Source: G965233625 sp965233625
GTDB lineage: Bacteria > Planctomycetota > Planctomycetia > Pirellulales > Pirellulaceae
Direction: 5' to 3'
Assembly (NCBI GenBank): GCA_965233625.1
Contig: OZ247499.1
Span: 558,001 to 622,000 of the forward strand
DNA length: 64,000 nt
The notes under the pieces are model-generated. The model was not told the origin of the DNA and searched no databases. It was given only the letters and a program-made list of their open reading frames with translations. Positions 35,594 through 44,800 of the stretch are shown here, piece after piece. Position 1 is the stretch's first letter; the number at the start of each line of letters is the position of its first letter. The translations under genes and the position numbers were made by a program.

Positions 35594-38500
35594 ATGCCGC
35601 GCATTGTTTCTGTCTCACTCCTTGCCCTGGCTGTCGCCTGGCTATTCGCGCCGCTGGCAGAGTCTGCTTCAGCAGCTGAAGGCAAGAAGGTCGTCTTTGT
35701 TGCGGGAACACGCAGTCACGGATACGGCTCGCATGAGCATTACGCGGGCTGTGTGCTGTTGGCGAAATCTCTGGAAAAGGCCGTTCCGGGCGTAAAGACC
35801 GTGGTGTATCGCAACGGGTGGCCCAAAGAAGCTGATGCGTTTGAAGGCGCCGACACCATTGTGATGTACGCCGACGGCGGCGGGCGCCACCCAGTGATTC
35901 CACACTTGGATCAGCTTGCAAAACTAGCAGGCAGCGGCGTGGGTGTGGTGACCATCCACTACGCAGTGGAAGTGCCGAAAGGCGCACCGGGCGACGCGCT
36001 GCTGGATTGGACAGGCGGTTATTTTGAAACGCACTGGTCCGTCAATCCGCACTGGACCGCCAAATTTGAAGAGCTGCCCAAGCACCCGATCACACGCGGC
36101 GTTAAACCATTTGCCATCAACGACGAATGGTACTACCACATGCGATTCCGCGAGAACATGAAGGGCGTAACGCCAATCCTTTCGGACATTCCACCGGCCA
36201 GCACACTCAGCCGTCCCGACGGCGCCCACAGTGGCAATCCTCACGTCCGCCGCGACGCAGGCAAGCCACAGCATGTGGCCTGGGCTTCGGAGAACGAAGG
36301 CGGCGGCAGGGGCTTTGGCTTTACCGGCGGGCACTACCACTGGAACTGGGGCGATCCCAATTTCCGCAAAATCATGCTCAACGCCATCATGTGGACCGCC
36401 AAAGCCGAAGTCCCTGAAGGCGGCGTCGAAGTGCAGAAAGTCACGGTTAAGCAACTGCAGGAAAATCAGGACTACGATGCACCCAAGAACTTCGATCCGC
36501 GGTCGGTGCTGAAACACCTCGCAGGTGACAAGAAGGCGCCGCCCCGCAATCAGCCGCGCGGCGTCAAAGTGATGAAGTCGAAGGTGAAACCCATTCACAC
36601 ATCTGCAATCGTCACCAAAAAAACACCAGGGCACGCGGTCAACATCGACGTTGATATCACGGGCGCCAAAGAATTGCATTTGGTCGCTGATGATGGCGGC
36701 AATGGCTACTCCTGCGACTGGGCCGACTGGGCCGAGCCGCGGATCATCGGACCCAATGGCGAAATGAAGCTGACGGATCTGAAGTGGTCGTCAGCCAGCA
36801 CGGGATTCGGTTCCGCCCAGGTCAACAAGAACTGTCAGGGGCAGCCGCTAAAAATCAACGGCAAACCCGTCGAATACGGCATTGGCGTGCACGCGAACAG
36901 CGTCATCAGCTACAAGCTGCCCGCGGGGTACACGCGGTTTAAGGCGGTCGCAGGACTAGACGATGGCGGCGCCCGCCAAGGGTCATGTGGAGAAGCCGCT
37001 AGTGTGCAGTTCATGGTGTTTACGCAAAAGCCGCCTGTTGCAATCGCCCAGAAGAATAGCAGCAGCGGCGGCAGTGGGAGCCGGGAAGTCGAAGACGCGG
37101 TGTCAGGTCTTGACATCGCCGACGGCCTGGAAGCGACGCTGGTCGCTGCCGAGCCAGAACTTCTCAGCCTGACCAATCTGGATGTCGATCACCGTGGCCG
37201 CATCTGGGTGTGCGAAGTGGTGAACTACCGCGGGCACAATGGCGAACGCCCCGAAGGCGACCGCATCCTGATTCTTGAAGACAAAGATGGTGACGGCAAA
37301 TCCGACTCGACCAGGGTGTTCTATCAGGGTCGTGATATCGATTCGGCGATGGGCATCTGCGTCCTTGGCAACAAAGTTATCGTTTCATCTTCGCCTAAAG
37401 TGCTGATCCTGACGGACACCGATGGCGACGATAAAGCGGACAAAAAAGAAGTACTGTTCGACAAAACCGGACAGCCGCAGCATGACCATTCCGCCCATTC
37501 GTTCCTGTTCGGGCCAGATGGCAAGCTGTACTGGAACTTCGGCAACACCGGAAAGGCTGTCCACGATAAAGACGGAAAGCCCGTTGTTGATAAAAACGGC
37601 AACCAGGTTGTCGATAACGGCAAACCCTACCTGGGCGGAATGCCGTTCCGCTGCAACATGGATGGCAGCGAATTTGAAGTGCTGGGCCACAACTTCCGTA
37701 ACAACTACGAAGTAACCGTCGACTCCTTCGGCACGCTCTGGCAGTCCGACAACGACGACGATGGCAACCGTGGCGTGCGGATCAACTATGTGATGGAATA
37801 CGGCAACTACGGCTATCGTGATGAACTGACCGGCGCCGGCTGGCGGAGCAAACGGGAAAATATGGAGAAAGAGGTCCCGCTGCAGCATTGGCACTTGAAC
37901 GACCCTGGCGTTGTGCCCAACCTGCTGCAAACCGGAGCAGGTTCGCCCACAGGCATCACGGTGTACGAAGGCCGGCTGCTTCCCAAAGTATTCTGGGATC
38001 AGGTCCTGCACTGCGACGCTGGGCCTAACGTCGTGCGTGCGTATCCGGCAAAGAAAGACGGCGCCGGCTATTCAGCCGAAATGGTGAACATCATGCATGG
38101 CGCCCGCGACAAGTGGTTCCGCCCGGCCGACGTTTGCGTGGCGCCCGATGGCTCGATCTTCGTGACCGACTGGTACGATCCGGGCGTCGGCGGCCACCGG
38201 CAGGGTGATAGCGAACGCGGTCGCCTGTACCGCATCGCGCCGCCAGGGTCGAAATACAAAACGCCGGAGTATGACTACTCAACCGCGGAAGGCGCGGTCG
38301 AGGCTTTGCAGAACCCTTCATCCTCCGTCCGCTACATGGCCTGGACCGCACTGCACGAAATGGGCGCTAAGGCCGAGCCTGCCCTGCTGAAATTGTACGG
38401 TTCAGATAACCCGCGGCATCGCGCACGTGCATTGTGGCTGTTGGGGAAAATCGAAGGTCGTGGTCAGCATTATGTGGACCTGGCAGCCGGAGATGAAAAC

Positions 38501-38968
38501 CCCGATATACGCGTCGTTTCAATCCGTCTGGCACGGCAGGTTAGCGATGATGTCTTGCCGCTTGCCAAGAAACTGGCCAGCGACAAGTCTCCTCAGGTCC
38601 GCCGCGAGGTGGCAATCGCCCTGCATGACATGAAGGGTGAAGGCGTCGCCGACGTGTGGGCGCAACTGGCGTTGCAGCACGATGGCAAAGACCGCTGGTA
38701 CCTGGAAGCCTTGGGCATTGGCGCCGCCGGCAAATGGGACGCTTGCTTAACGGCTTATCTGGAGAAAGCAGGCGATAAGTGGAAAACGCCCGCCGGCCGG
38801 GACATCATCTGGCGCAGCCGCGCCAAGCAGACGCCAGCTTATCTGGCACGGATGATTACGGAGAAGATTGCTCCTGAGGCTGAACACTCGCGCATCATGC
38901 GGGCGTTCGACTTTAATAAGGGCCCCGAAGCGGACAAGGCGCTTCAGAGCCTACTGCTTGGGCTGTAA
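35594..38968 (+). CDS. ThuA-like / NPCBM / PVC-type dehydrogenase / HEAT multidomain secreted protein
   Basis: A 1124-residue exported protein (signal ending ASAAEG, start after GGAGAACTTCT). Residues 29-270 are ThuA-like (VVFVAGTRSHGYGSHEH, GVGVVTIHYAVE), a glutamine-amidotransferase-like fold often linked to sugar metabolism. About 335-476 match NPCBM carbohydrate binding (YGIGVHANSVISYKLP). From about 500 to 900 lies the PVC-type membrane-bound dehydrogenase propeller (DIADGLEATLVAAEPEL, LEDKDGDGKSDSTRVF, FVTDWYDPGVGGH). HEAT-like helices follow to the end. In many relatives a heme domain is fused after the HEAT region; here it is absent and is encoded by the next gene. A role in oxidising or sensing polysaccharide-derived sugars is likely. 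Confidence 0.92.
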   Translation: MPRIVSVSLLALAVAWLFAPLAESASAAEGKKVVFVAGTRSHGYGSHEHYAGCVLLAKSLEKAVPGVKTVVYRNGWPKEADAFEGADTIVMYADGGGRHPVIPHLDQLAKLAGSGVGVVTIHYAVEVPKGAPGDALLDWTGGYFETHWSVNPHWTAKFEELPKHPITRGVKPFAINDEWYYHMRFRENMKGVTPILSDIPPASTLSRPDGAHSGNPHVRRDAGKPQHVAWASENEGGGRGFGFTGGHYHWNWGDPNFRKIMLNAIMWTAKAEVPEGGVEVQKVTVKQLQENQDYDAPKNFDPRSVLKHLAGDKKAPPRNQPRGVKVMKSKVKPIHTSAIVTKKTPGHAVNIDVDITGAKELHLVADDGGNGYSCDWADWAEPRIIGPNGEMKLTDLKWSSASTGFGSAQVNKNCQGQPLKINGKPVEYGIGVHANSVISYKLPAGYTRFKAVAGLDDGGARQGSCGEAASVQFMVFTQKPPVAIAQKNSSSGGSGSREVEDAVSGLDIADGLEATLVAAEPELLSLTNLDVDHRGRIWVCEVVNYRGHNGERPEGDRILILEDKDGDGKSDSTRVFYQGRDIDSAMGICVLGNKVIVSSSPKVLILTDTDGDDKADKKEVLFDKTGQPQHDHSAHSFLFGPDGKLYWNFGNTGKAVHDKDGKPVVDKNGNQVVDNGKPYLGGMPFRCNMDGSEFEVLGHNFRNNYEVTVDSFGTLWQSDNDDDGNRGVRINYVMEYGNYGYRDELTGAGWRSKRENMEKEVPLQHWHLNDPGVVPNLLQTGAGSPTGITVYEGRLLPKVFWDQVLHCDAGPNVVRAYPAKKDGAGYSAEMVNIMHGARDKWFRPADVCVAPDGSIFVTDWYDPGVGGHRQGDSERGRLYRIAPPGSKYKTPEYDYSTAEGAVEALQNPSSSVRYMAWTALHEMGAKAEPALLKLYGSDNPRHRARALWLLGKIEGRGQHYVDLAAGDENPDIRVVSIRLARQVSDDVLPLAKKLASDKSPQVRREVAIALHDMKGEGVADVWAQLALQHDGKDRWYLEALGIGAAGKWDACLTAYLEKAGDKWKTPAGRDIIWRSRAKQTPAYLARMITEKIAPEAEHSRIMRAFDFNKGPEADKALQSLLLGL

Positions 38969-38977
38969 TGACAACGC

Positions 38978-39007
38978 CTGACGGCATTGCCGGCGGCAAG
39001 TTATAAT
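38978..39007 (+). promoter_or_regulatory. Predicted sigma-70 promoter upstream of the heme protein gene
   Basis: CTGACG at 38978-38983 and a perfect TATAAT at 39002-39007 are spaced by 18 bases, placing transcription start near 39014. It lies in the 124-base gap after the ThuA-dehydrogenase stop. Together with the hairpin at 39042-39076 it could drive either a leader for the next gene or a short RNA. Confidence 0.5.
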
Positions 39008-39041
39008 CAGTTGTTGAGTGGCAACACCTGATTTCAATACA

Positions 39042-39076
39042 CAGGTAGCGTCGCCCCGCGGCGCTGCCTGTTTTTT
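39042..39076 (+). terminator. Intrinsic terminator or attenuator hairpin
   Basis: CAGGTAGCG (39042-39050) pairs with CGCTGCCTG (39062-39070) with one G-U pair, around an 11-base GC-rich loop, followed by six T. It ends 17 bases before the ATG of the heme gene, so read-through would be needed for expression from upstream. A first small hairpin (TGTTG/CAACA, 39012-39026) lies just before it. Confidence 0.7.
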
Positions 39077-39092
39077 GTGGAAACGGAATACA

Positions 39093-40214
39093 ATGCGAAA
39101 ATTCGTGTCGGCAATCGTTCTCTTGACGTGCATTCTCTGTGCCGCACCTGCACAGCTTTCCGCGGATCCAGCGCGGGATGCGGTGGTTGTGAAAACCCTC
39201 ATGCGACTGCCCAATCTGGATATCAGCCAGCGGGATGATCTTAAGGCAGCCGTTTTGCGGCACATGGCCACGCTGCAAGGCACGCCGGAGTACATCGAAC
39301 TGGCCAAGCGGTTCCGCTTCAAAGAAGTTTCGGAGCAACTTCTGAAGATCGCCCTTACAAAGCCAGAAAGCGCAGAAGCTGCCACTGCGGCGTCGCTGCT
39401 TCTGGATGGCGAAGATAGCGGCCTGCTTACCGGGGCAATATCTTCGGGCGACGACAAACGCGCCTTGGCAGCGGTTACAGCCATCAGCAAATCCGGCAAT
39501 GCAAAGGCCATCTCGCTGCTGGCGCCGATGGTCACTGATACGAAAAAACTTTCGTCCGCGATCCGCACTGCCGCGGTGAAGGGCCTGGCTTCAAACCGCA
39601 ACGGGCAGAAGACGCTACTTAAGCTTGCTGTTGATGGCAAGTTGCCCGCAGATGTTGAATTTGTCACCGCAGACGCGTTACTTTCGTCCGTTGATCCAGC
39701 CATCAAAGCCGAAGCCGCCAAGCGGTTCAAACGGCCCGGCACCGGCGACGCAACTCCGCTGCCGCCGCTTGCGGAACTGGTTGCGGCCAAGGGTAACGTC
39801 GCCAACGGTCACAAGGTTTTCCGCAACAAAGGAACTTGCATCAAGTGCCATCAAATCGGCGACGAGGGCAAAGACGTCGGCCCCGCGTTAACAGAAATCG
39901 GCAGTAAGCTTTCACGCGAGGCGATCTTCGTCAGTATTCTTGCACCCAGCGCGGGTATCAGCCACAACTACGAGACGTTTCTGGTCGCTACCGAAGAAGG
40001 GCAGTTGATCGTCGGCATCAAAGTCAGCGAGACGAAAGATTCCGTCACGATCAAAAACGCAGAAGCGATCACGCACACCATCCCGAAGGATGAAATTGAA
40101 GAGCTGTCTAAACAACCTGTTTCGCTGATGCCGCAGGACTTGCAGAAGAACATCACGCGGCAGGAACTGATTGATGTAGTGACGTACCTGCAATCGCTTA
40201 AGAAGAAGTCTTAA
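39093..40214 (+). CDS. PVC-type heme-binding c-type cytochrome with HEAT-like region
   Basis: A 373-residue exported protein. The signal peptide ends near AQLSADP. A helical HEAT-like region (about 25-215) precedes the cytochrome c domain with CIKCH (about residue 249) and downstream GPALTEIGSKLSREAIFVSIL, the signature of the planctomycete and verrucomicrobial heme-binding domain. The C-terminus is TYLQSLKKK. Usually this heme domain is fused to the dehydrogenase; here it is a separate gene with its own signal and promoter. It very likely accepts electrons from the preceding dehydrogenase protein. The start codon at 39093 follows a weak ribosome site (GGAA). Confidence 0.9.
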   Translation: MRKFVSAIVLLTCILCAAPAQLSADPARDAVVVKTLMRLPNLDISQRDDLKAAVLRHMATLQGTPEYIELAKRFRFKEVSEQLLKIALTKPESAEAATAASLLLDGEDSGLLTGAISSGDDKRALAAVTAISKSGNAKAISLLAPMVTDTKKLSSAIRTAAVKGLASNRNGQKTLLKLAVDGKLPADVEFVTADALLSSVDPAIKAEAAKRFKRPGTGDATPLPPLAELVAAKGNVANGHKVFRNKGTCIKCHQIGDEGKDVGPALTEIGSKLSREAIFVSILAPSAGISHNYETFLVATEEGQLIVGIKVSETKDSVTIKNAEAITHTIPKDEIEELSKQPVSLMPQDLQKNITRQELIDVVTYLQSLKKKS

Positions 40215-40986
40215 GCAGCCTCATTGCCTGATGCATGCCGTCCCACATCCCGCGGCGTGCATGGAGCGAGCTGATCGCGGCGTCTTCGGCAGCCTGCCAG
40301 TTGGCTTCGCTTTCGCCACAGAGACTAACAATCATCTGCTCCGCCATCGGACCGTGGTGGTCGCCATCCAGTTCGATGTGCCGCGACAGATAGAACTTAA
40401 AGTCGTCTAAACCGCCGCTACTCTCGACGTTCAATTCGTCAACAACCCGCTGAAAAACGTCGGGGAGCAGGTCTTCCCGGCCAAAGGTAAACGCGGAAGC
40501 AACGGCGCAGATGTCACCACCTTCGATCACCTTAAACGTGTGCTCGACAAACTGACGGACAGACTCCGGCGCTTCACATGCATCAAGGGAAGCACCCAAG
40601 CTGTCACCGGCAGCGAGCCGCTCGATAAATTTGTCGACGGACGACGTACTGGCGCCGCAGCGGACCATCGCCCGGTGATACAAGTCATAGTGGCTGCAGT
40701 GCCCCCCTTCGCCATCTTCGTCCGTCTCTTCGCCCAGGACGATTTCATTCACCAGACGGGCCGTGCTCTTGTCCTGTGGCGGAATCCAGAGTGTTGTCGC
40801 AGGACAAAGCCGCTGCTGAAGCGTCTTCAGCAATGACATAAAGTCGTAAACAGCAAACACATGGTGCTGCATGAACAGTTGCAATTTGTCCAGCTGATCG
40901 ATCTCAGCGTACACGGGGTGCTGCAGCAGATCCTGCTGTAAAGGCGAAAGCTTGTCTTGAATCTGTTGGACGCGTGGGTGAGTCAT
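40198..40986 (-). CDS. DUF3050 domain protein
   Basis: A 262-residue soluble protein with the DUF3050 features: HPVYAEIDQLDKLQLFMQHH near the start, DFMSLLKTLQQRLCPATTLWIPP, and FKFYLSRHIELDGDHHGPMAE near the end. The conserved His/Glu residues and helical composition suggest a heme-oxygenase-like fold; no reaction is established. Its stop overlaps the convergent heme-protein gene by 17 bases, an unusual overlap of two convergent coding ends. No signal peptide. Confidence 0.85.
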   Translation of the reverse strand: MTHPRVQQIQDKLSPLQQDLLQHPVYAEIDQLDKLQLFMQHHVFAVYDFMSLLKTLQQRLCPATTLWIPPQDKSTARLVNEIVLGEETDEDGEGGHCSHYDLYHRAMVRCGASTSSVDKFIERLAAGDSLGASLDACEAPESVRQFVEHTFKVIEGGDICAVASAFTFGREDLLPDVFQRVVDELNVESSGGLDDFKFYLSRHIELDGDHHGPMAEQMIVSLCGESEANWQAAEDAAISSLHARRGMWDGMHQAMRLLKTSS

Positions 40987-41044
40987 TTCGCAGCAATCAG
41001 TGCAGTCAGTTGTGAGTACAATGTGGTTTAAAGAAACCGTGATT

Positions 41045-41215
41045 TCAGGAAGCGTTATCAGGTTTCCGCTGATACTCTTCGCAGCGGATGACAGGCTGCG
41101 GAGGATACTTGGGAAATTTCACACTCGTCAAAGCTTTTTCACAGAGCAGGAACGTCGAGCCCTTTCCGCTTACGATTTTCCGGCAGTGAAGGCAGCGGAT
41201 ACAGAGGCTGTTCAT
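41045..41215 (-). CDS. Small Cys-rich protein (56 residues)
   Basis: This gene is only 57 codons long and is readable by direct translation. It has paired cysteines CIRC and C11, then FLLC, and a C-terminal PKYPPQPVIRCEEY, giving five Cys in 56 residues plus a conserved-looking KFPKYPPQP block. It starts five bases after the CPXCG gene stop, so the two form an operon. The Cys pattern suggests zinc or an Fe-S cluster. I recall similar short planctomycete proteins but cannot name a family or role. The reading frame is open from ATG 41215 to TGA 41045-41047. Confidence 0.65.
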   Translation of the reverse strand: MNSLCIRCLHCRKIVSGKGSTFLLCEKALTSVKFPKYPPQPVIRCEEYQRKPDNAS

Positions 41216-41220
41216 GCGGG

Positions 41221-41409
41221 TTAGTCCTGTTCAGCTTCGGACCAGATATGCGGATCACCATCTTCGTCCACGTCAACGTGAATGACGTTGGCGCGACAAC
41301 AAACAGGACAGTCTTCAACATATTGTTGCTGGCTCCCGGCCGAAATGTCGACCGGGATAACGATCTCCTCCCCACACGCATCGCAGATGTAGCTCGCCTC
41401 GCTTTGCAT
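41221..41409 (-). CDS. CPXCG motif-containing Cys-rich protein
   Basis: A 62-residue protein with two pairs of cysteines, ICDACGEEI and DCPVCCRANVI, forming a zinc-ribbon-like fold, and an acidic C-terminus (VDVDEDGDPHIWSEAEQD). This matches the CPXCG cysteine-rich family, whose role is not established. It starts after AAAGGTAAATC and is followed five bases later by the 56-residue Cys-rich gene. Confidence 0.85.
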   Translation of the reverse strand: MQSEASYICDACGEEIVIPVDISAGSQQQYVEDCPVCCRANVIHVDVDEDGDPHIWSEAEQD

Positions 41410-41483
41410 GATTTACCTTTAGAGCCGCTTCGATCAATAACGCGGAATTCTACAACCAACTTGGGTGAAACGGTAGAATACCT

Positions 41484-41840
41484 GTGAACATCCGAAGGTG
41501 CTATTCAACCCTTAACGAGCGTTTATCGCAGGCCCTACTCTTGAGCGACAATCAAAATCATGTTGCGGATGGCATCTATTTGTCATCCCAGGGGGAAGCC
41601 ACCGTCTCTCAGGAAGCGGCTGACAGCTTGTTTGAGATCGCACTAGCGATGGAGCCGGCAAGCAGGCACCCCGTAGATGTACAGCATGTTCTTGCTGCTA
41701 TAGTCCTGGCGTCAAGAGCCGGCCAGATCTCGCCCAGCCGGAAACTGTCCGCAAGTGATGCCGCGTTACAGCAGATTCTGACGCCGCACATTGAAACGGT
41801 TTTCGAGAAATTTGGCGGCAAAGTGGGCGAGGACGACTGA
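41484..41840 (+). CDS. Hypothetical protein, 118 residues
   Basis: Starts with GTG and encodes a soluble, helix-rich protein without signal peptide or known motif. A stretch AMEPASRHPVDVQHVLAAIV followed by ASDAALQQILTPHIETVFEK suggests helical packing. It is divergent from the CPXCG gene and converges on the PPC gene across 30 bases. Composition is ordinary for coding sequence here. No function is assigned; the chance that the start is further in is real. Confidence 0.5.
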   Translation: MNIRRCYSTLNERLSQALLLSDNQNHVADGIYLSSQGEATVSQEAADSLFEIALAMEPASRHPVDVQHVLAAIVLASRAGQISPSRKLSASDAALQQILTPHIETVFEKFGGKVGEDD

Positions 41841-41870
41841 TTCCCGCCCGGAATCAAGTTTGATCTGCAA

Positions 41871-44800
41871 CTACTTTGGCGGCGCCGGCTTGATAACAAG
41901 CTTAATCTTTCGCGGGTCGTCTAGCGTACGATTGTTAAACCGCATCTGGCAGACCAACGTCGCCTCGTATTCGCCAGGCTTCGTGTAGTCTGCGGCTGCT
42001 AATTCCAGTCTGGTCGAATTCTGACCTTTCGCGATCTTCGAATTGGCTGTGAGCTTCATGCCGCCAACACCCGGTGGCGGTGTGAGCCGGAATGTCACGT
42101 CGCCGTCAAATCCGAACTCGCGTTTGACAGTCGCCTGCAGCAATACCTTCTCTCCGCCTGCTTGCAGCGTTAACTCCTGCTTGTCCAGCGAGACAGTTGC
42201 CGGGAACGGCGCGATATCAATCTCGATGCAGGGTGAGTAAACAAACGTTTTTACTTTGCGTTTCTGGGCGACGTTTCGCACCTGATTATACAGCGTATCA
42301 ATCTCCCGCCTCAGAGCATCGCCCTGCGTTTTCAGCTTGGCAGTCTCCTGCTCTTTTGCCAGTGCGGTTTCGCGATCTTGCTGTAGCTTTGCCCGTTGAT
42401 CGTTCGCTTCCTTCAGCGCCGCGGCCTTGCTTTCGTGATCTTTTTCAGACGTTGCGAGAGCCGCCTCAGCAGCCTTAACCGCTGTGGCTGCCTGCTGCGT
42501 GGCGGTTTGTTTCTGCCCGGCAGCTTGTGTCTTCTGTGCGACCTCGTTGGTCAACGCCGCTTTGCTGGCGTCGTCCGCCCCGGCGAGTTTCTTTTTTGCT
42601 TCTTCGAGCGTCTTGTTGGCGGCTGCCAGTTCAGCCTCACGCTTTTTCAATTCAGCCTTGGCCGTTGTGAGTTTCTGCATGGCTGCTTTACGCGCGGTGG
42701 CGGCAGCGTTCAGATTGCGGTTGGCGGTGGTAATGTTTGTGGCGGCAGTCTGTAACTGGCGGTCGATAGTCGCACGCTGGCGGGCGGCGTCCGAGGCTTC
42801 ACGGGCGACCTCGGTAACGGTCTTAATAATGCGCTGGCGATCTTCTTCCACCTGTTTGAAATAGTCAGGCAGCCGCTCGTGATCCACTTGTGCATCGGCG
42901 CGAAGATGGAACGTGTATCGACCCGCCGGCGCCGTGGTGTTGACGTCGATCTTTACAACGCCCTGCCCACCAACCGGGATCGAAGCGTTGGGCGCGGCAA
43001 TTTCACGCGGCATCCCGAGCACCATCGCGCTGGCGTTGCCCGAATAATCATCGCGTAGCTTGTTCAGCTTGACAGGGATTTCGAGCTTGCCGCCACGCGC
43101 CGTCCGCCACACTTTATTTTCTACAGGCTGAAACTGCCCGGCGGGTTTTAAGTTAGAACCTACATGCAGCATCAAGCTCTGCGTCAGGCGGGCGCTGGCG
43201 GGCGTATTGCCACGCGTATCCCACAGCACTTCCATCGGCCGGGCGATTGATTTCTTCTCTGCCCCATCAATCACAGCGCGGCCTTCCACCTGAATGCTGC
43301 CGCTGAACGGCTTTGCATCGGGCGCGGCATGTAGCACCAGGGCGGTGAAGGTTTCCTCCGGGCCGATGATGGCTGGTTTGCAGGTAACACCCGGTGGAAG
43401 TCCCGTTGCCTGCAATTCGACTTCGCCTTTGAAATCATCAAACCGATGCACCACCGCCAGTATCTCGATGTCACCGCCGGGCGGCAGAATGCAAGCACGC
43501 GGGCTGAGAGGAAGATTGTTATTGCCGTTCTGTCCCAGTTGCAAGGCAGCCGCCGCCAGCAGTTTGAATCCCGGTTGAGGCCGGCGGATTACGAGACGGT
43601 AATAGCAGGGTTGCTGATCGGCGCCATTAAACTGGTCCCGGATCAAAAGGCGATAGTCACCGTCCGCCGGCGCAATGAACTCGCCTGCCGGGTCAGTGGA
43701 AGCCATCTGGATACGGAAATTGCCCGCGGCAGATGGCGAGTCATCGATGGTTTTTACATCGCGGACAACCGTCTCGCCATCTTTGTTCTGCTGCATGGAT
43801 TGCACCACGACAAGTGCGTCTACGGGCTGGCTCAGGCTCTGGGAAGAAGCTTCGATCCAGAGTTTTTCATCCTTCTTGGCGGTAAAGAGGTAACTGTCCA
43901 CATCGCTTGGCGAATCAAACTTCCCGGTCAGCACCGCTGGCAGCGTCACGTTGGCAGCGTCCTGGACCCGGTTATTCGGTTCTTGTTCTGCCTGGGCCGG
44001 TTCCTGAAACAGCGGAATGCGAACCGCGTTGGAAAGGCCCGCCGCGGTTTTGTGCCGGTACGTGTAGCAATCGTGCCTGGACTCAAGCACATCTGTTAAC
44101 AACCCATCGCTTTGACGATCTGGCTGGGATGGCACGTTGATCGTGACTTCCACCTTTTCCAGGGGCACGCCCGTCGCAGAGCTACGGCCCGCGGGCTGCC
44201 CACCTATATTGTGGCCAAACAGGGTGAAACGCTGCGACCTCCCGGCCTGTGCCATCGGCGGTTCGATAAAACTGACGACGGGCGATGTGGAAACGTGTAG
44301 CAAGTAGGGCGATACGCCGCTGCCGCCATCCGCGGTGTGCGTTAGTTCGTTGACACGCACGAAGAAGTCACCGGCGGATTTGAACTGGTGGACAATCCGT
44401 GGATCGCGACGTTCTACATCGTGGCTGCGTTGGAGTTCTCTGCCCTCATTGTCCAGCAATGAGAGTACAGGATCACCGCGTGAATCAATCCGCTGCCCCA
44501 GGCACTCAACCACAATCGTTTCACCCGGTTTAGCGCTGATCTTGTAGAAGTCGTAGTCGGCAGCAAACATCCCAGCAAGATACGTATCCCGCGAAAGGTC
44601 GTTCGCCTTATCCCGCGTGTTGTTGTCTTCTTCCTCAAGCTGGAAGGCATCTTTGGAAACCATAAACCGGCGGCTGTTAGAAACACCGAACGGACCAATG
44701 GCGCGAACTTCGTAGATACCCTCTGGGACGTTCCCTGCGACAGTCACCTGGAACTGATTGGGAACCGGGTGATCTTCCGGGTAGAAACGGTCCGCCTTGC

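Noticed and set aside
43446..44099. Open frame of 217 codons antisense to the PPC protein
   Set aside because: No motif, no ribosome site, and full overlap with a clear secreted protein gene.
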